From the NCBI GenBank assembly GCA_963723165.1, contig CAVRPP010000001.1:1-46045 (forward strand): DNA of 46,045 nucleotides, given 5' to 3'. Of the stretch, positions 38,383 through 46,045 are shown piece after piece; position 1 is the stretch's first letter; every line of letters starts with the position of its first letter. A program made the translations under genes and the position numbers. Source of the stretch: UBA4744 sp963723165. GTDB lineage: Bacteria; Actinomycetota; Acidimicrobiia; Spongiisociales; UBA4744. The notes under the pieces were generated by a model that saw nothing but the letters and a program-made list of their open reading frames with translations, had not been told where the DNA came from and ran no database searches.

Positions 38383-39297
38383 ATGGCGGATACGCAGGGA
38401 TCGGTCTACGGATTCGACGTCGACTCCGACCTGCCCTTGTCGTTCCTCCGGTCGCGCAACCGTCCGGGGATACCCATGACGGTCCGGGCCGGGAGCGCCC
38501 CGGCGGATGCAGGGACGTTGCTCCAAGAATGGAACATGGGGAAGTCGGGCAAACAGACCACCCGGCTCCTGTCGACGGGTCCGGATCGTTACGTCGTCCA
38601 GATCGGCGAGGCGGATTCGTACGAGGTAGTGGTGGAGCCACCCGGCGTGATTGTCCACCCCGCTCCGATCGAACCGATCTATCGAGAAGGAATGACGTGG
38701 GGCACACCTGCAGCCGTCAGCATGACGCATCAGGGCCGGTTGCCGTTCCACGCCGGATCCGTTGACGTTGACGGCCGGGCGCTGATCCTGGCGGCCACTG
38801 GTAGCTTCGGCAAGACCACGCTGGCCGGTGCATTCCATGCAGCCGGATACCGATTACTTGCAGACGACATGAGCTGCGCTGTCGTTGATCCGGAGCCGGC
38901 ACTCTTTCCCGGGCCGGCAGTCATCAGGGCTCGTCCCGACGTGGTCGCCGGATTCGCCTTCGAAAGGGCTACGGCCGCCCTGATCACACCGGAAAGAGCA
39001 CACTACGTGCTCGACCCCGGCACGGGCGGCAACGGCGACCCGGTCCCCCTTGGGGCGATTGTCTTCCTCCGCATCTCACATGGGACGATCAGCCTCGAAC
39101 AAGCGCCCACTTCAGATGTTGTCAGGGATCTGTTCGGCCTGAGTTTTCGGCTACCAACCGACGAGGGGGTGGCCGCAACGTTCGCCCTGGCTTCAGAACT
39201 GGCCGGACGGGTGCCTGCCTGGAATCTTCACCGCCCACTCACGATCGAGTCGCTACCGGAGGTCATTGAGACGATCGTCGATACCTGTTTCGACTAA
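38383..39297 (+). CDS. HprK-like kinase of the RiPP locus
   Basis: A 304-residue protein with the HPr kinase fold. The P-loop is ATGSFGKTT (138-146), preceded by LPFHAGSV (His123) and followed by ADDMS (160-164). Such HprK-like proteins are frequent in lasso and related clusters; the paeninodin kinase phosphorylates a C-terminal Ser. Precursor 3 ends in Ser-Ser, a possible target. The start ATG at 38383 is preferred over a longer frame from 38320. It converges with and overlaps the PqqD-like gene by 4 bases. Confidence 0.82.
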   Translation: MADTQGSVYGFDVDSDLPLSFLRSRNRPGIPMTVRAGSAPADAGTLLQEWNMGKSGKQTTRLLSTGPDRYVVQIGEADSYEVVVEPPGVIVHPAPIEPIYREGMTWGTPAAVSMTHQGRLPFHAGSVDVDGRALILAATGSFGKTTLAGAFHAAGYRLLADDMSCAVVDPEPALFPGPAVIRARPDVVAGFAFERATAALITPERAHYVLDPGTGGNGDPVPLGAIVFLRISHGTISLEQAPTSDVVRDLFGLSFRLPTDEGVAATFALASELAGRVPAWNLHRPLTIESLPEVIETIVDTCFD

Positions 39298-39596
39298 TCG
39301 CCCTGCCGATCGCTGGGGTCCGCAGTGAGCAGATCCCGTTGCACGAGGTCGCCGACGAACGCGGCGACGTCGGAGTCCAGGTCTGCCGGGGGGTCGGCCA
39401 GCCTGGACCGGACTTTGTCGACCAACTCGGCAAAGGTCAACCCTTCGCCGATCTCACTCCAGATCAGTGAACCGACCACATTGAGACCGTGGTAGGCCCC
39501 CGAATCGAGGTGCAAGAGAACACCGCCTTCGTCTGCAGCCAGCTCGCGAAAGACGGCTCGCTCGTTGCGCCTGACGACCGTTTCCAACTCCACCAT
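39294..39596 (-). CDS. PqqD-like leader-binding protein (lasso B1/RRE type)
   Basis: A 100-residue PqqD-family protein. The winged helix-turn-helix pattern with GGVLLHLDSGAYHGLNVVGS and IWSEIGEGLTFAELVDKV is typical of RiPP recognition elements that bind precursor leaders. AAGGAG lies upstream of ATG 39596. It lies downstream of precursor 3, with a strong hairpin between them. Confidence 0.88.
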   Translation of the reverse strand: MVELETVVRRNERAVFRELAADEGGVLLHLDSGAYHGLNVVGSLIWSEIGEGLTFAELVDKVRSRLADPPADLDSDVAAFVGDLVQRDLLTADPSDRQGD

Positions 39597-39650
39597 CTCT
39601 CCTTACCCGGCGGACACCACCGAATGGCAATTGCGCGCCCCAACGTAGCA

Positions 39651-39693
39651 GTGGCCCGGGTCTCCACCAGACCATGATGGATACCCGGGCCAC
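39651..39693 (-). terminator. Strong hairpin between precursor 3 and the PqqD-like gene
   Basis: GTGGCCCGGGT / ACCCGGGCCAC is an 11-bp perfect stem with a 21-base loop that holds a further TCCA / TGGA pair. It lies between the precursor 3 stop (39725) and the PqqD-like start (39596). It has no T-run, so partial termination or RNA protection giving more precursor than enzyme mRNA is a reasonable reading. Confidence 0.7.
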
Positions 39694-39724
39694 CGCACAG
39701 CCCGAGGTTATCGGGCGTCTTTCG

Positions 39725-39865
39725 CTAGCTGCTCCCGTGGAATGTCCAGACCACATCGTTCGGGCCCGAACCACCGCCGAAACAATCCTTGAGGAAGTGG
39801 TACCCGCCGTACGTGTGCTCGGCAATCGAGCCGAAATCACGAACTTCTGGCTTCTCGTAGGTCAT
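39725..39865 (-). CDS. Lasso-type RiPP precursor peptide 3
   Basis: A 46-residue peptide from ATG 39865, with GGGAGGTG upstream. The leader is MTYEKPEVRDFGSIAEHTY, an exact lasso leader match. The predicted core begins GGYHFLKDCFGGGSG and continues PNDVVWTFHGSS. Gly1 and Asp8 are ideally placed for an eight-residue macrolactam ring, making this the most classical lasso core of the four. It shares C-F-x-G-G-S-G with precursor 4. Confidence 0.85.
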   Translation of the reverse strand: MTYEKPEVRDFGSIAEHTYGGYHFLKDCFGGGSGPNDVVWTFHGSS

Positions 39866-39918
39866 TGCACCTCCCAATGCAGAGTGCCCCAAAACGCATC
39901 GTGTGTTGCGCCAATCGC

Positions 39919-39947
39919 AAGGTATCAGCCGCCACTCTAAGTGTCAA
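39919..39947 (-). promoter_or_regulatory. Promoter of precursor 3
   Basis: TTGACA (39942-39947), 17-base spacer, TACCTT (39919-39924), about 55 bases upstream of the start. The 303 bases between precursors 3 and 4 hold this promoter and the conserved 5' leader; nothing else convincing is seen. Confidence 0.75.
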
Positions 39948-40168
39948 CGCCGTGCGCTTCGGGCAGCTATCTATTGCAGGCGCTGCCAAGCGGACTAGAC
40001 CCAGTGAGCACACTTCGGAGCGAATCATGATCAGAACCACTGAGCGAGACCATCTGTCTGCTTCCAGAAGCGCGGCGCCGGCACCGGCCACACCAAAGCC
40101 CGGACCGCGACTGCGCTTGACAGTCACGACCCGGGCCGTAATCGAATCAGGCGGTTTGGCTGTTGCGG

Positions 40169-40309
40169 TTAGAACTCCCTGGCGGGATGCACATAACCCG
40201 AACCACCATTGAAGCAGTTCGATTTTAACCAGGACCACCAGTGGTGACCCGTATAGGTGTGCTCGGCAATCGAGCCGAAATCAACGACTTCTGGCTTCTC
40301 GTACTTCAT
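40169..40309 (-). CDS. Lasso-type RiPP precursor peptide 4
   Basis: A 46-residue peptide from ATG 40309. The leader is MKYEKPEVVDFGSIAEHTY. The following segment is TGHHWWSWLKSNCFNGGSG, then YVHPAREF. It is rich in Trp and His and has no Asp or Glu at core positions 7-9, so a standard lasso ring cannot form; the only acidic residue is the next-to-last Glu. The frame opens farther upstream (40582), but only the segment after the shared GGGAGGTG is conserved. Confidence 0.82.
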   Translation of the reverse strand: MKYEKPEVVDFGSIAEHTYTGHHWWSWLKSNCFNGGSGYVHPAREF

Positions 40310-40362
40310 CGCACCTCCCAATGCAGAGTGCCCCAAAACGCCGAAAAAGCGGCTTCTTCTCG

Positions 40363-40392
40363 AACGTATCACCGGATCACTCTCTGTGTCAA
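40363..40392 (-). promoter_or_regulatory. Promoter of precursor 4
   Basis: TTGACA (40387-40392), 18-base spacer, TACGTT (40363-40368). The 5' leader ends in the block TTTTGGGGCACTCTGCATT before GGGAGGTG, shared with precursor 3. The remaining ~210 bases up to the VOC gene show nothing else clear. Confidence 0.75.
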
Positions 40393-40604
40393 CGACCGTT
40401 GGTAGGTCGCTCGAATCATATTGGGAGATCGCGGATTGGCCGCCACTATCTGTGAGACGAAAACCCATATCTGGGCGGAAATTCCCACCCATGGTGACTG
40501 ATCGAGGTGTAGAAACCTTTCCCTTCATGACCACCGTGCGTGTCACCGGACTGCCGCTCCAGCATGAGAGGCTCGCCGCCACTCACACGGCTACGATCCA
40601 ACCT

Positions 40605-40964
40605 ATGCCCTGGCTCTTCCACCATGTGCAACTCGCGATCCCCCCGGGTTCGGAATCGAAAGCGCGCCGGTTCTACGGGGATGTTCTCGGTTGCCAGGAA
40701 CTGACCAAACCCGCCACGCTCGCCGAACGGGGCGGCGTCTGGTTTCGCTACGGGGGAGTCGAACTCCATCTCGGTATCGAGGAGGGTCACCGCCCCGCCC
40801 GAAAGGCCCATCCCGGGATCCTGGTAGGTGATCTCGACGAATTGGAAGCCAGGCTGCGCACCGCCGGTCACGGAGTCGAGCCGGACTATCTGCTCCCCGG
40901 CTATCGACGCTTCTACGTCTCGGACCCGTTCGGCAACCGGCTGGAGTTCCTGGCCGTCCTGTGA
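40605..40964 (+). CDS. VOC/glyoxalase-family protein
   Basis: A 119-residue protein of the vicinal-oxygen-chelate fold. The start FHHVQLAIPPGSESKARRFY and end FYVSDPFGNRLEFL are typical for glyoxalase/bleomycin-resistance-like proteins with two beta-alpha-beta modules. Substrate unknown. It lies between precursor 4 and the ABC exporter on the opposite strand to the precursors. An immunity role is speculation. The start is chosen by family pattern; the upstream ribosome-binding site is weak. Confidence 0.85.
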   Translation: MPWLFHHVQLAIPPGSESKARRFYGDVLGCQELTKPATLAERGGVWFRYGGVELHLGIEEGHRPARKAHPGILVGDLDELEARLRTAGHGVEPDYLLPGYRRFYVSDPFGNRLEFLAVL

Positions 40965-41066
40965 CCACCCGTCGGGGTTGGTGACGCTCCCAGGGATAAC
41001 CGGCGCCCGGTACGACCGGGACGGGACCTCTCCAGCATCGGCGCCCGCTAGTAACCTCCTGGACTC

Positions 41067-42875
41067 ATGCCTGCCGCACCTACGTCCGGACCTCTTCGAC
41101 GCCTCTGGCGGTACGCAACCCGGTTCCGCAAGCAGATCGTGCTCGCCTCGACCTTCTCGATTCTCAACAAGACGTTCGACCTTGCTCCTCCGCTCCTGAT
41201 AGGCGCGGCCGTCGATGTGGTTGTACAAAAGGAGAACTCATTCCTCGCCGGTTTCGGTTTTCCCGATACCAGAGCTCAGCTGCTCGTCCTGGCCGGGTTG
41301 ACCTTCCTCATCTGGCTGCTTGAGTCACTTTTCGAGTATCTGCACTCCATCTTCTGGCGAAACCTCGCCCAGAGCATCGAACATGAACTCCGCATCGATG
41401 CCTACCGGCATGTCCAGAGCCTGGAACTCGCCTACTACGAGGATCGCTCCACCGGCGGCCTGATGGCCGTCCTCAACGACGACGTCAACCAGTTGGAGCG
41501 GTTCCTCGATGCCGGCGCCAACGACATCCTCCAGGTCGGCACCACCGTCGTGCTCGTCGGAGCGATGTTCTTCGGACTTGCTCCATCGGTGGCGTGGATG
41601 TCGTTCGTCCCGGTTCCGTTCATCCTCTGGGGATCGGTCCGATTCCAACGCAAGATCGCTCCGCGCTACGCAGCCGTTCGCAACCAGGCAGGCATGGTGA
41701 ACTCCCAGCTCGCCAACAACCTTGCAGGCATCGCCACCATCAAGAGCTTCACCGCCGAAGACCGGGAAGTTGAGCGGATCAGCCGGGAGAGCAAGCTATA
41801 CCAGGAGGCCAATCGCCGGGCGATCACCCTCAGCTCCGCGTTCTCGCCCCTTATCCGCGTTGTCATCCTCATCGGTTTCACCGCCACGCTGCTGGCGGGC
41901 GGTTTCCTGGCTCTGGACGGCACCCTGGCGGTTGGGTCCTACAGCATCATGGTGTTCCTGACCCAGCGCTTGTTGTGGCCACTGACGCGCCTTGGTCAAA
42001 CGTTTGACCTGTACCAACGCGCTATGGCATCGACCAACCGCATTCTGGACCTGCTCGATACCGAACCCCGGATTCTCGACGGGCAGGTAGCGCTCCCCCG
42101 CTCTGAGGTCCAGGGAGCGGTCGGTTTCGATCAGGTCTCGTTCGCCTATGACAAGGGTTATCCCATCATCGCCGACCTGACGGTTCACCTTCCGGCCGGC
42201 ACCACCACCGCAATCGTCGGAGCGACCGGCGCGGGCAAAACGACGCTCATCAAGCTCCTACTTCGCTTCTACGATGTCACCGGCGGGTCACTCCAACTCG
42301 ACGGCCACGACATACGAGACCTCAGATTGAAAGACCTGAGAAAGGCGATCGGGCTGGTCAGCCAGGATGTCTATCTCTTCGGTGGGACCGTCCGTGAGAA
42401 CATTGCTTACGGTAGGCCTGAAGCTGCAATGGACGAGATCGCCGCGGCCGCCCGGGTAGCCGAAGCACACGACTTCATACTGGGACTCCCGAACGGATAC
42501 GAGACGATTGTCGGAGAGCGTGGCCAGAAGCTGTCCGGTGGCCAGCGGCAGCGAATCTCCATCGCCCGGGCGGTGCTCGACGATCCTCCCATCCTCATAT
42601 TGGATGAAGCGACCTCATCGGTCGACAACGAGACCGAGGCAGCCATCCAGCGGTCGCTGGAACGAATCACCCGCGACAGAACGACCATCGTTATCGCTCA
42701 CCGTCTCTCGACGATCCGCCACGCCGACCACATCTACGTGCTCGACCGCGGTCGGTTGGCCGAGGACGGTCGTCACGAGGACTTGTTGGACGAGTCGGGT
42801 CTGTACGCCGGTTTGTGGAAGGTTCAGACCGGCGAAGCCATCCCCTGGCACGTGACCGGCGACGCCGGAGACTGA
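41067..42875 (+). CDS. ABC exporter, fused membrane and ATPase domains
   Basis: A 602-residue MsbA-type half transporter. Six membrane helices lie in residues ~20-320, followed by the ATPase with Walker A GATGAGKTT, signature LSGGQRQRIS, Walker B ILILDEATSS and the switch His in IVIAHRLST. No peptidase C39 domain is present. It lies 0.76 kb from precursor 4 and could export the RiPP product or serve as immunity (lasso D type), but general lipid or drug export is equally possible from sequence. Confidence 0.9.
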   Translation: MPAAPTSGPLRRLWRYATRFRKQIVLASTFSILNKTFDLAPPLLIGAAVDVVVQKENSFLAGFGFPDTRAQLLVLAGLTFLIWLLESLFEYLHSIFWRNLAQSIEHELRIDAYRHVQSLELAYYEDRSTGGLMAVLNDDVNQLERFLDAGANDILQVGTTVVLVGAMFFGLAPSVAWMSFVPVPFILWGSVRFQRKIAPRYAAVRNQAGMVNSQLANNLAGIATIKSFTAEDREVERISRESKLYQEANRRAITLSSAFSPLIRVVILIGFTATLLAGGFLALDGTLAVGSYSIMVFLTQRLLWPLTRLGQTFDLYQRAMASTNRILDLLDTEPRILDGQVALPRSEVQGAVGFDQVSFAYDKGYPIIADLTVHLPAGTTTAIVGATGAGKTTLIKLLLRFYDVTGGSLQLDGHDIRDLRLKDLRKAIGLVSQDVYLFGGTVRENIAYGRPEAAMDEIAAAARVAEAHDFILGLPNGYETIVGERGQKLSGGQRQRISIARAVLDDPPILILDEATSSVDNETEAAIQRSLERITRDRTTIVIAHRLSTIRHADHIYVLDRGRLAEDGRHEDLLDESGLYAGLWKVQTGEAIPWHVTGDAGD

Positions 42876-42903
42876 GGTCATCCAGCGGCCGGTGGCCGCC
42901 TCC

Positions 42904-43518
42904 CTAGCGCACCCTGACGAACGTGGCCCAGTGCTCGCTCCAGGACGGGTGGCCGCACAAAGCCACCGGTTGATCCTCAATCTGCTGAAACTCGGGTCCG
43001 AGAGCCCCTGCGAGCTCCGTCGTCGACACACCCCACGGCGGGCCTCCCGACGCCAGTTCCTTGCCGGCCGGGAAGACGATGGAACCGACCCGGGCACCCG
43101 GCCGGAGTAACCGGCGAGCGAGTTCGCCAAAGGCCGGCCGATCCTCGGGATCGATTGCGCAGAAGAAGGTGTGATCGAACAACAAGTCGTACGGTTCCTC
43201 ATCATCGAAGGTGAGAGCATCCTCGGCAACAAAACGGCACCCGAGAGGGCCAAACCGACCCCTGACCAGTGGTTCCAGCTCGGCTGCGAAATCGACCGCC
43301 GTGACCGTCCAACCCGCCCGGGCCAGTGCTTCGGCATCATGTCCGAGGCCACACCCGGGAACCAGCGCCCGTCTCCCGGTTGTCTCTCCGCCGAGGGACG
43401 GGTCCCGGGTCAGTCGGGCCAGAAGCTCGGGGTGCGGACCTCCCAGGTCCCAGGGCGGTCGACCGAAGGCGTAGCGAACAGACCAGTCGCGGCCGGTCAG
43501 CCGCTTTCCTCCACTCAT
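42904..43518 (-). CDS. TPMT-like SAM-dependent methyltransferase
   Basis: A 204-residue class I methyltransferase of the thiopurine/thiol methyltransferase type. It starts DWSVRYAFGRPPWDLGGPHP and has the SAM motif ALVPGCGLGHDAEALARAGW. ATG at 43518 gives the family N-terminus; a longer frame to 43623 overlaps the next gene's 5' region. Substrate unknown. Convergent with the ABC exporter. Confidence 0.85.
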   Translation of the reverse strand: MSGGKRLTGRDWSVRYAFGRPPWDLGGPHPELLARLTRDPSLGGETTGRRALVPGCGLGHDAEALARAGWTVTAVDFAAELEPLVRGRFGPLGCRFVAEDALTFDDEEPYDLLFDHTFFCAIDPEDRPAFGELARRLLRPGARVGSIVFPAGKELASGGPPWGVSTTELAGALGPEFQQIEDQPVALCGHPSWSEHWATFVRVR

Positions 43519-43591
43519 CCCCACAGCGTAGAGCAGCGCAGCGTGGGCGAGTAGCCTCGCTGGTGCAGCGTCGAAAGAAGAGGAGCACCCG

Positions 43592-44077
43592 GTGGAATCA
43601 AGCGGCGCCGGTGAAGCGGCCACGGCAGCGGAGACATTGATCGGCCTGGACGTCCAGCTCCGCCGCCATCACTACCACAGCCCCGACGAGGAAGCCGAGC
43701 CACTCGACCTGATCGAACTGGGAGCCCTGGCCAACCTGGAGTGGGACGAAAAGGACGGCCTGTGGGCTCAGCTCGACGAACTGGTCACTTTCGACATAAC
43801 CCCTGCCCGTTCTTCGATCTGCATCTACCTCGACGAAGAGCCGGTGGTGACACTGTGGGCTACTCCTGCAGGACAAGAGATGCGCTGGCTGACCGATTGG
43901 GAAACCGACCTGACCCAATCCGAGCAGCAGCACTTTCTACGACGGGTCGGCCTGCTCGGCAAGGAAAGCACCCAGAGGGTGATCAAAGCGGTTGATCAAC
44001 TCCGCACCGCGGCGATCGAGTCCGAAGAGCAGATGGCAGTGGCCGCAACCGTACGGGATTGGCTCGCTCAGCGCTAA
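43592..44077 (+). CDS. Hypothetical protein
   Basis: A 161-residue acidic, soluble protein starting at GTG 43592 with GAGGAG upstream. No signal peptide or membrane segment is visible, and I do not recognise a family. The segment LDVQLRRHHYHS and the helical C-terminus (QRVIKAVDQLRTAAIESEEQ) are the main features. Divergent from the methyltransferase gene. Confidence 0.65.
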   Translation: MESSGAGEAATAAETLIGLDVQLRRHHYHSPDEEAEPLDLIELGALANLEWDEKDGLWAQLDELVTFDITPARSSICIYLDEEPVVTLWATPAGQEMRWLTDWETDLTQSEQQHFLRRVGLLGKESTQRVIKAVDQLRTAAIESEEQMAVAATVRDWLAQR

Positions 44078-44213
44078 CAGGGAATCGAAGGCTCGATACG
44101 GGACTGTGCTCGTTCGTCGAGGATCAACCCGCGTACGTTGGGGGTGAGGGTGGAACCAATTCTGCGCCACGAGCGCCAACGCTGATGTCACCCCACCCCG
44201 ATAGCTTCCACCT

Positions 44214-44423
44214 ATGTCCTGCATCGCACTCACCGACCCGCACCGTCGCCTCCTCACCGCCCTCACCGGAGGACCCCGCCAGGTCACTGACCTCGACGGG
44301 CGGGAGTCCCTCGATGAGCTGCGCCGCTGGGGTTGGGTGTTCGGCGGTGAGTGGGTCGAGCTGACCGGGGCCGGGTGGTATCACACCGGGACGGTGATCG
44401 GTGGACCGCTTGGTGGTAGCTGA
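44214..44423 (+). CDS. Small hypothetical protein, possible winged helix
   Basis: A 69-residue frame with helices and a final beta-wing-like stretch (LRRWGWVFGGEWVELTGAGW), resembling a minimal winged-helix domain. The ribosome-binding site is weak. It lies in the gene-poor right end next to decayed genes, so it may be a remnant. Confidence 0.45.
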   Translation: MSCIALTDPHRRLLTALTGGPRQVTDLDGRESLDELRRWGWVFGGEWVELTGAGWYHTGTVIGGPLGGS

Positions 44424-44496
44424 CGTATCGGCGACTCACAAACTCGGTCCTCCCGTAGGATGACCGCACCCCGGTCTGACGATGAGGGAGCGATTG

Positions 44497-45235
44497 ATGC
44501 GGGTTGTGTTACTCGTGCTGGTGGTCGTGATGTCGGCTTGTTCGGCTCCGGCCGGGTCGGCTGAGACCACCACGTCGACTGTTTCAGCGTCAACCACTTC
44601 GACTTCAACGACCACGACCACTCTGGCCCTTACGACAACTACTGAACCGGAGTGTGTCGAACGGGAAGGGGTGCTCTACGACAGTCGGGGGTTCGCGTGT
44701 CCGCCCAACATGGGACTCGGTGTTGACCGACCCGGCTCAGAGACAGTGGGGTATCGACCGGGAACGTACACCACAAGCCTGTTTGAACCTGGCTTCTCCT
44801 TTGAGCGAACTGTCACCTTTCGTTCCAGTGGCGAGAACCGCTACGTCACTGCCCTCGACGAGGCGCCCTTATCCGCGGTGAGGGCGATTTCTCCCCAAGT
44901 TGCTCAGGAGTTCCTTGCCTATCCGTTCGACAGTCTCGAATGGGTTGAGGATCTCAGCGTCTCCACGGTCGAGTATTGGGGTTTCGCCTGGAACCCAACT
45001 CGACTTCACGACGCGTGATTGCCCCGAGACCAATGGTTGCAGCTTCTTTGTTGAGAGTCTACGTCTTCCCTGGTCGCTTGGATGGCCGACGGACCACCAT
45101 CCGAGGTTGTTGGTAATCGATGTGCCAAACGGACCAATAGGTCTTGGGATAGATGCGCCCGAATTCCGCTTCGACGCCTACTGGACCGATGTAGCCGAAC
45201 CGATCCTCGCCTCCATCGAGTTCTTGGATGGTTGA
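44497..45235 (+). pseudogene. Thr/Ser-rich lipoprotein gene with a frameshift
   Basis: It begins at ATG 44497 (GAGGGAG upstream), with signal peptide MRVVLLVLVVVMSAC and lipidation at Cys15, then a linker rich in Thr and Ser. The first frame ends at 45018 after WNPTRLHDA. An overlapping frame continues plausibly as SPGTQLDFTTRDCPETNGC and ends IEFLDG at 45235. Removing one T near 44980-44986 joins them. The family is not recognised. It is either a decayed gene or a sequencing error. Confidence 0.65.
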
Positions 45236-45238
45236 GTC

Positions 45239-45678
45239 GTGAAGCGGCTACTTCTGTTGGTTGGGTTGGTGCTCGTGGCGAACGGGTGCTCTCAGCCTGC
45301 CGAACCGGTCGTTACTACCGCCGCCCCCCGGGGTGGTGCAACGGTGACGCCTGCTAGCACCGAGCCCTCCACGAGAGTCTCTTCCGATGATGGAGTGGTT
45401 TGGCCGCCTCGGCTGATCTGGCCGAGTCTCATCTTCGATGAGGGTGCCGGAGCGCTGGTGTTGTTCGGTGGGATCACCCGACCCAACCGATCAACGCCGC
45501 AAAGTCAGCCGTCGCCTACCTCGGCAGCCCGACCGACCGCATCGCTCTGTACGGCGGATGCATCGAAGCCGTCGACCCCATAACCGTCACCGACTACACC
45601 ACCCAATGCTCCAACGAACTCTGGTTCTACGACCTCAACACCAACACCTGGGAGAAGATCGGACCACCCGACCAATAG
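45239..45678 (+). pseudogene. Decayed Kelch-repeat lipoprotein
   Basis: GTG 45239 opens a lipoprotein signal (MKRLLLLVGLVLVANGC, Cys17), a variable linker and a first Kelch-like blade (LIFDEGAGALVLFGG). The frame then degrades. In another frame downstream, AVAYLGSPTDRIALYGG and ELWFYDLNTNTWEKIGPP are clear Kelch blades, ending at TAG 45676-45678. At least one frameshift and probably an internal deletion separate them, since Kelch proteins need five or more blades. Confidence 0.7.
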
Positions 45679-45800
45679 GCGAAGCGGCGAGCCATCCAGC
45701 CAGCCCACCCCGGCCGCCCCGGTCGCCACACCCGCCAGCCTCCCGACCGTCGAAACCGTGCTGGCGATTTCTGCGGTGACCCCCGTGGACTTCGTGAACG

Positions 45801-45959
45801 TTTGATCACAGCAGGGATACGGGCCACGCATCCATCCGCACCACTCTTGACACTTACGGGCATCTGTTCCCTGGTCTGGATGAGGCCGCAGCCGACGCCC
45901 TCGACGAATCCTTCCGTGGGGTTGCTGTGGGGTTGAAGCCTTCGGGCACACTCGGATAG
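45801..45959 (+). pseudogene. Tyrosine recombinase C-terminal remnant
   Basis: The frame GHASIRTTLDTYGHLFPGLD (from 45822), followed by EAAADALDESFRG and ending at TAG 45957-45959, is the typical C-terminus of actinobacterial phage-type integrases and includes the active-site Tyr in LDTYGH. The rest of the gene is absent. It points toward the 3' end of tRNA-Ala, 46 bases away, as integrases of tRNA-targeting elements often do. Confidence 0.8.
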
Positions 45960-45975
45960 ACTCCCCAAAACCACA

Positions 45976-46001
45976 AAATCCCCTGTAAACACAGGGGATT
46001 T
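45976..46001 (-). terminator. Terminator after tRNA-Ala
   Basis: An 11-bp perfect stem (AAATCCCCTGT / ACAGGGGATTT) with a 4-base loop, followed on the minus strand by TTGTGGTTTT. It lies just downstream of the tRNA. Confidence 0.85.
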
Positions 46002-46005
46002 CGGG

Positions 46006-46045
46006 TGGTGGAGCTGAGGGGATTTGAACCCCTGACCCCTTGCAT
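46006..46045 (-). tRNA. tRNA-Ala, 3' part (anticodon probably TGC)
   Basis: The minus strand shows the T arm AGGGGTTCAAATCCCCT, acceptor strand CAGCTCC, discriminator A and encoded CCA. The U at position 70 of the acceptor strand would form the G3-U70 pair that marks tRNA-Ala. The window ends in the anticodon loop, so the anticodon itself is not fully visible. Confidence 0.85.

Noticed and set aside
40310..40582. N-terminal extension of precursor 4 to 137 residues
   Set aside because: Promoter elements and the ribosome-binding site lie inside the extension, and sibling genes start at the equivalent position.

Overview
The window reads as chromosomal DNA of a high-GC actinobacterium, most likely of the class Acidimicrobiia or a close uncultivated relative. 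The pointers are the dnaG-rpoD pair, a BldD-type regulator, many ATGA/GTGA-overlapping genes, and secreted proteins with long Thr/Ser-rich linkers. No ribosomal RNA or named marker settles the lineage, so this is inference. A tRNA-Asn gene lies at the left edge and a partial tRNA-Ala gene at the right edge.

Layout from left to right. 1-3300: tRNA-Asn, a small YtxH-like protein, and the minus-strand pair dnaG-rpoD. 3327-7417: a sugar ABC importer (lipoprotein and two permeases, no ATPase) with a strong intercistronic hairpin, plus a membrane protein. 7611-14153: translation, envelope and repair genes (glyS, uppS, recO, a pterin dehydratase, a SirB1-like protein, era, a CBS/CorC protein, ybeY). 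14150-20148: a PgpH-type HD phosphohydrolase carrying an unusual SdrD_B-like insertion, phoH, a HIT protein, mtaB and a BldD homologue that keeps the cyclic-di-GMP signature and has a BldD-like box upstream. 20258-26005: rsmE, dnaJ, hrcA (with a CIRCE operator), hemW and lepA. 26131-31949: rpsT, holA, a frameshifted dihydropteroate-synthase-like gene, comEC, comEA and PPK2.

The accessory core is 31961-40392, wrapped around lgt, a small HExxH protein and leuS. Four short genes (44, 41, 46 and 46 aa) each encode an exact lasso-type leader (YxxP-x-V-x3-G-x5-T) followed by a variable Gly/Asp-, aromatic- or Trp-rich core ending in F-x-G-x-S-G plus a tail. Each has its own near-identical TTGACA-N17/18-TANNTT promoter and a conserved ribosome-binding site. 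Nearby are an asparagine-synthetase-like ATP enzyme without the amidotransferase domain, a PqqD-like leader-binding protein, an HprK-like kinase, and an ABC exporter about 0.8 kb beyond the precursors. No lasso B2 (transglutaminase-like) peptidase is visible in the cluster. I read this as an unusual, dispersed, multi-precursor lasso-like RiPP system, and it is the best candidate for an undescribed system here.

The right end (42904-46045) holds a TPMT-like methyltransferase, two small unknown genes, two decayed or frameshifted Thr-rich lipoprotein genes (one Kelch-like), and the C-terminal remnant of a tyrosine recombinase pointing at the 3' end of tRNA-Ala. This looks like an old integration site.
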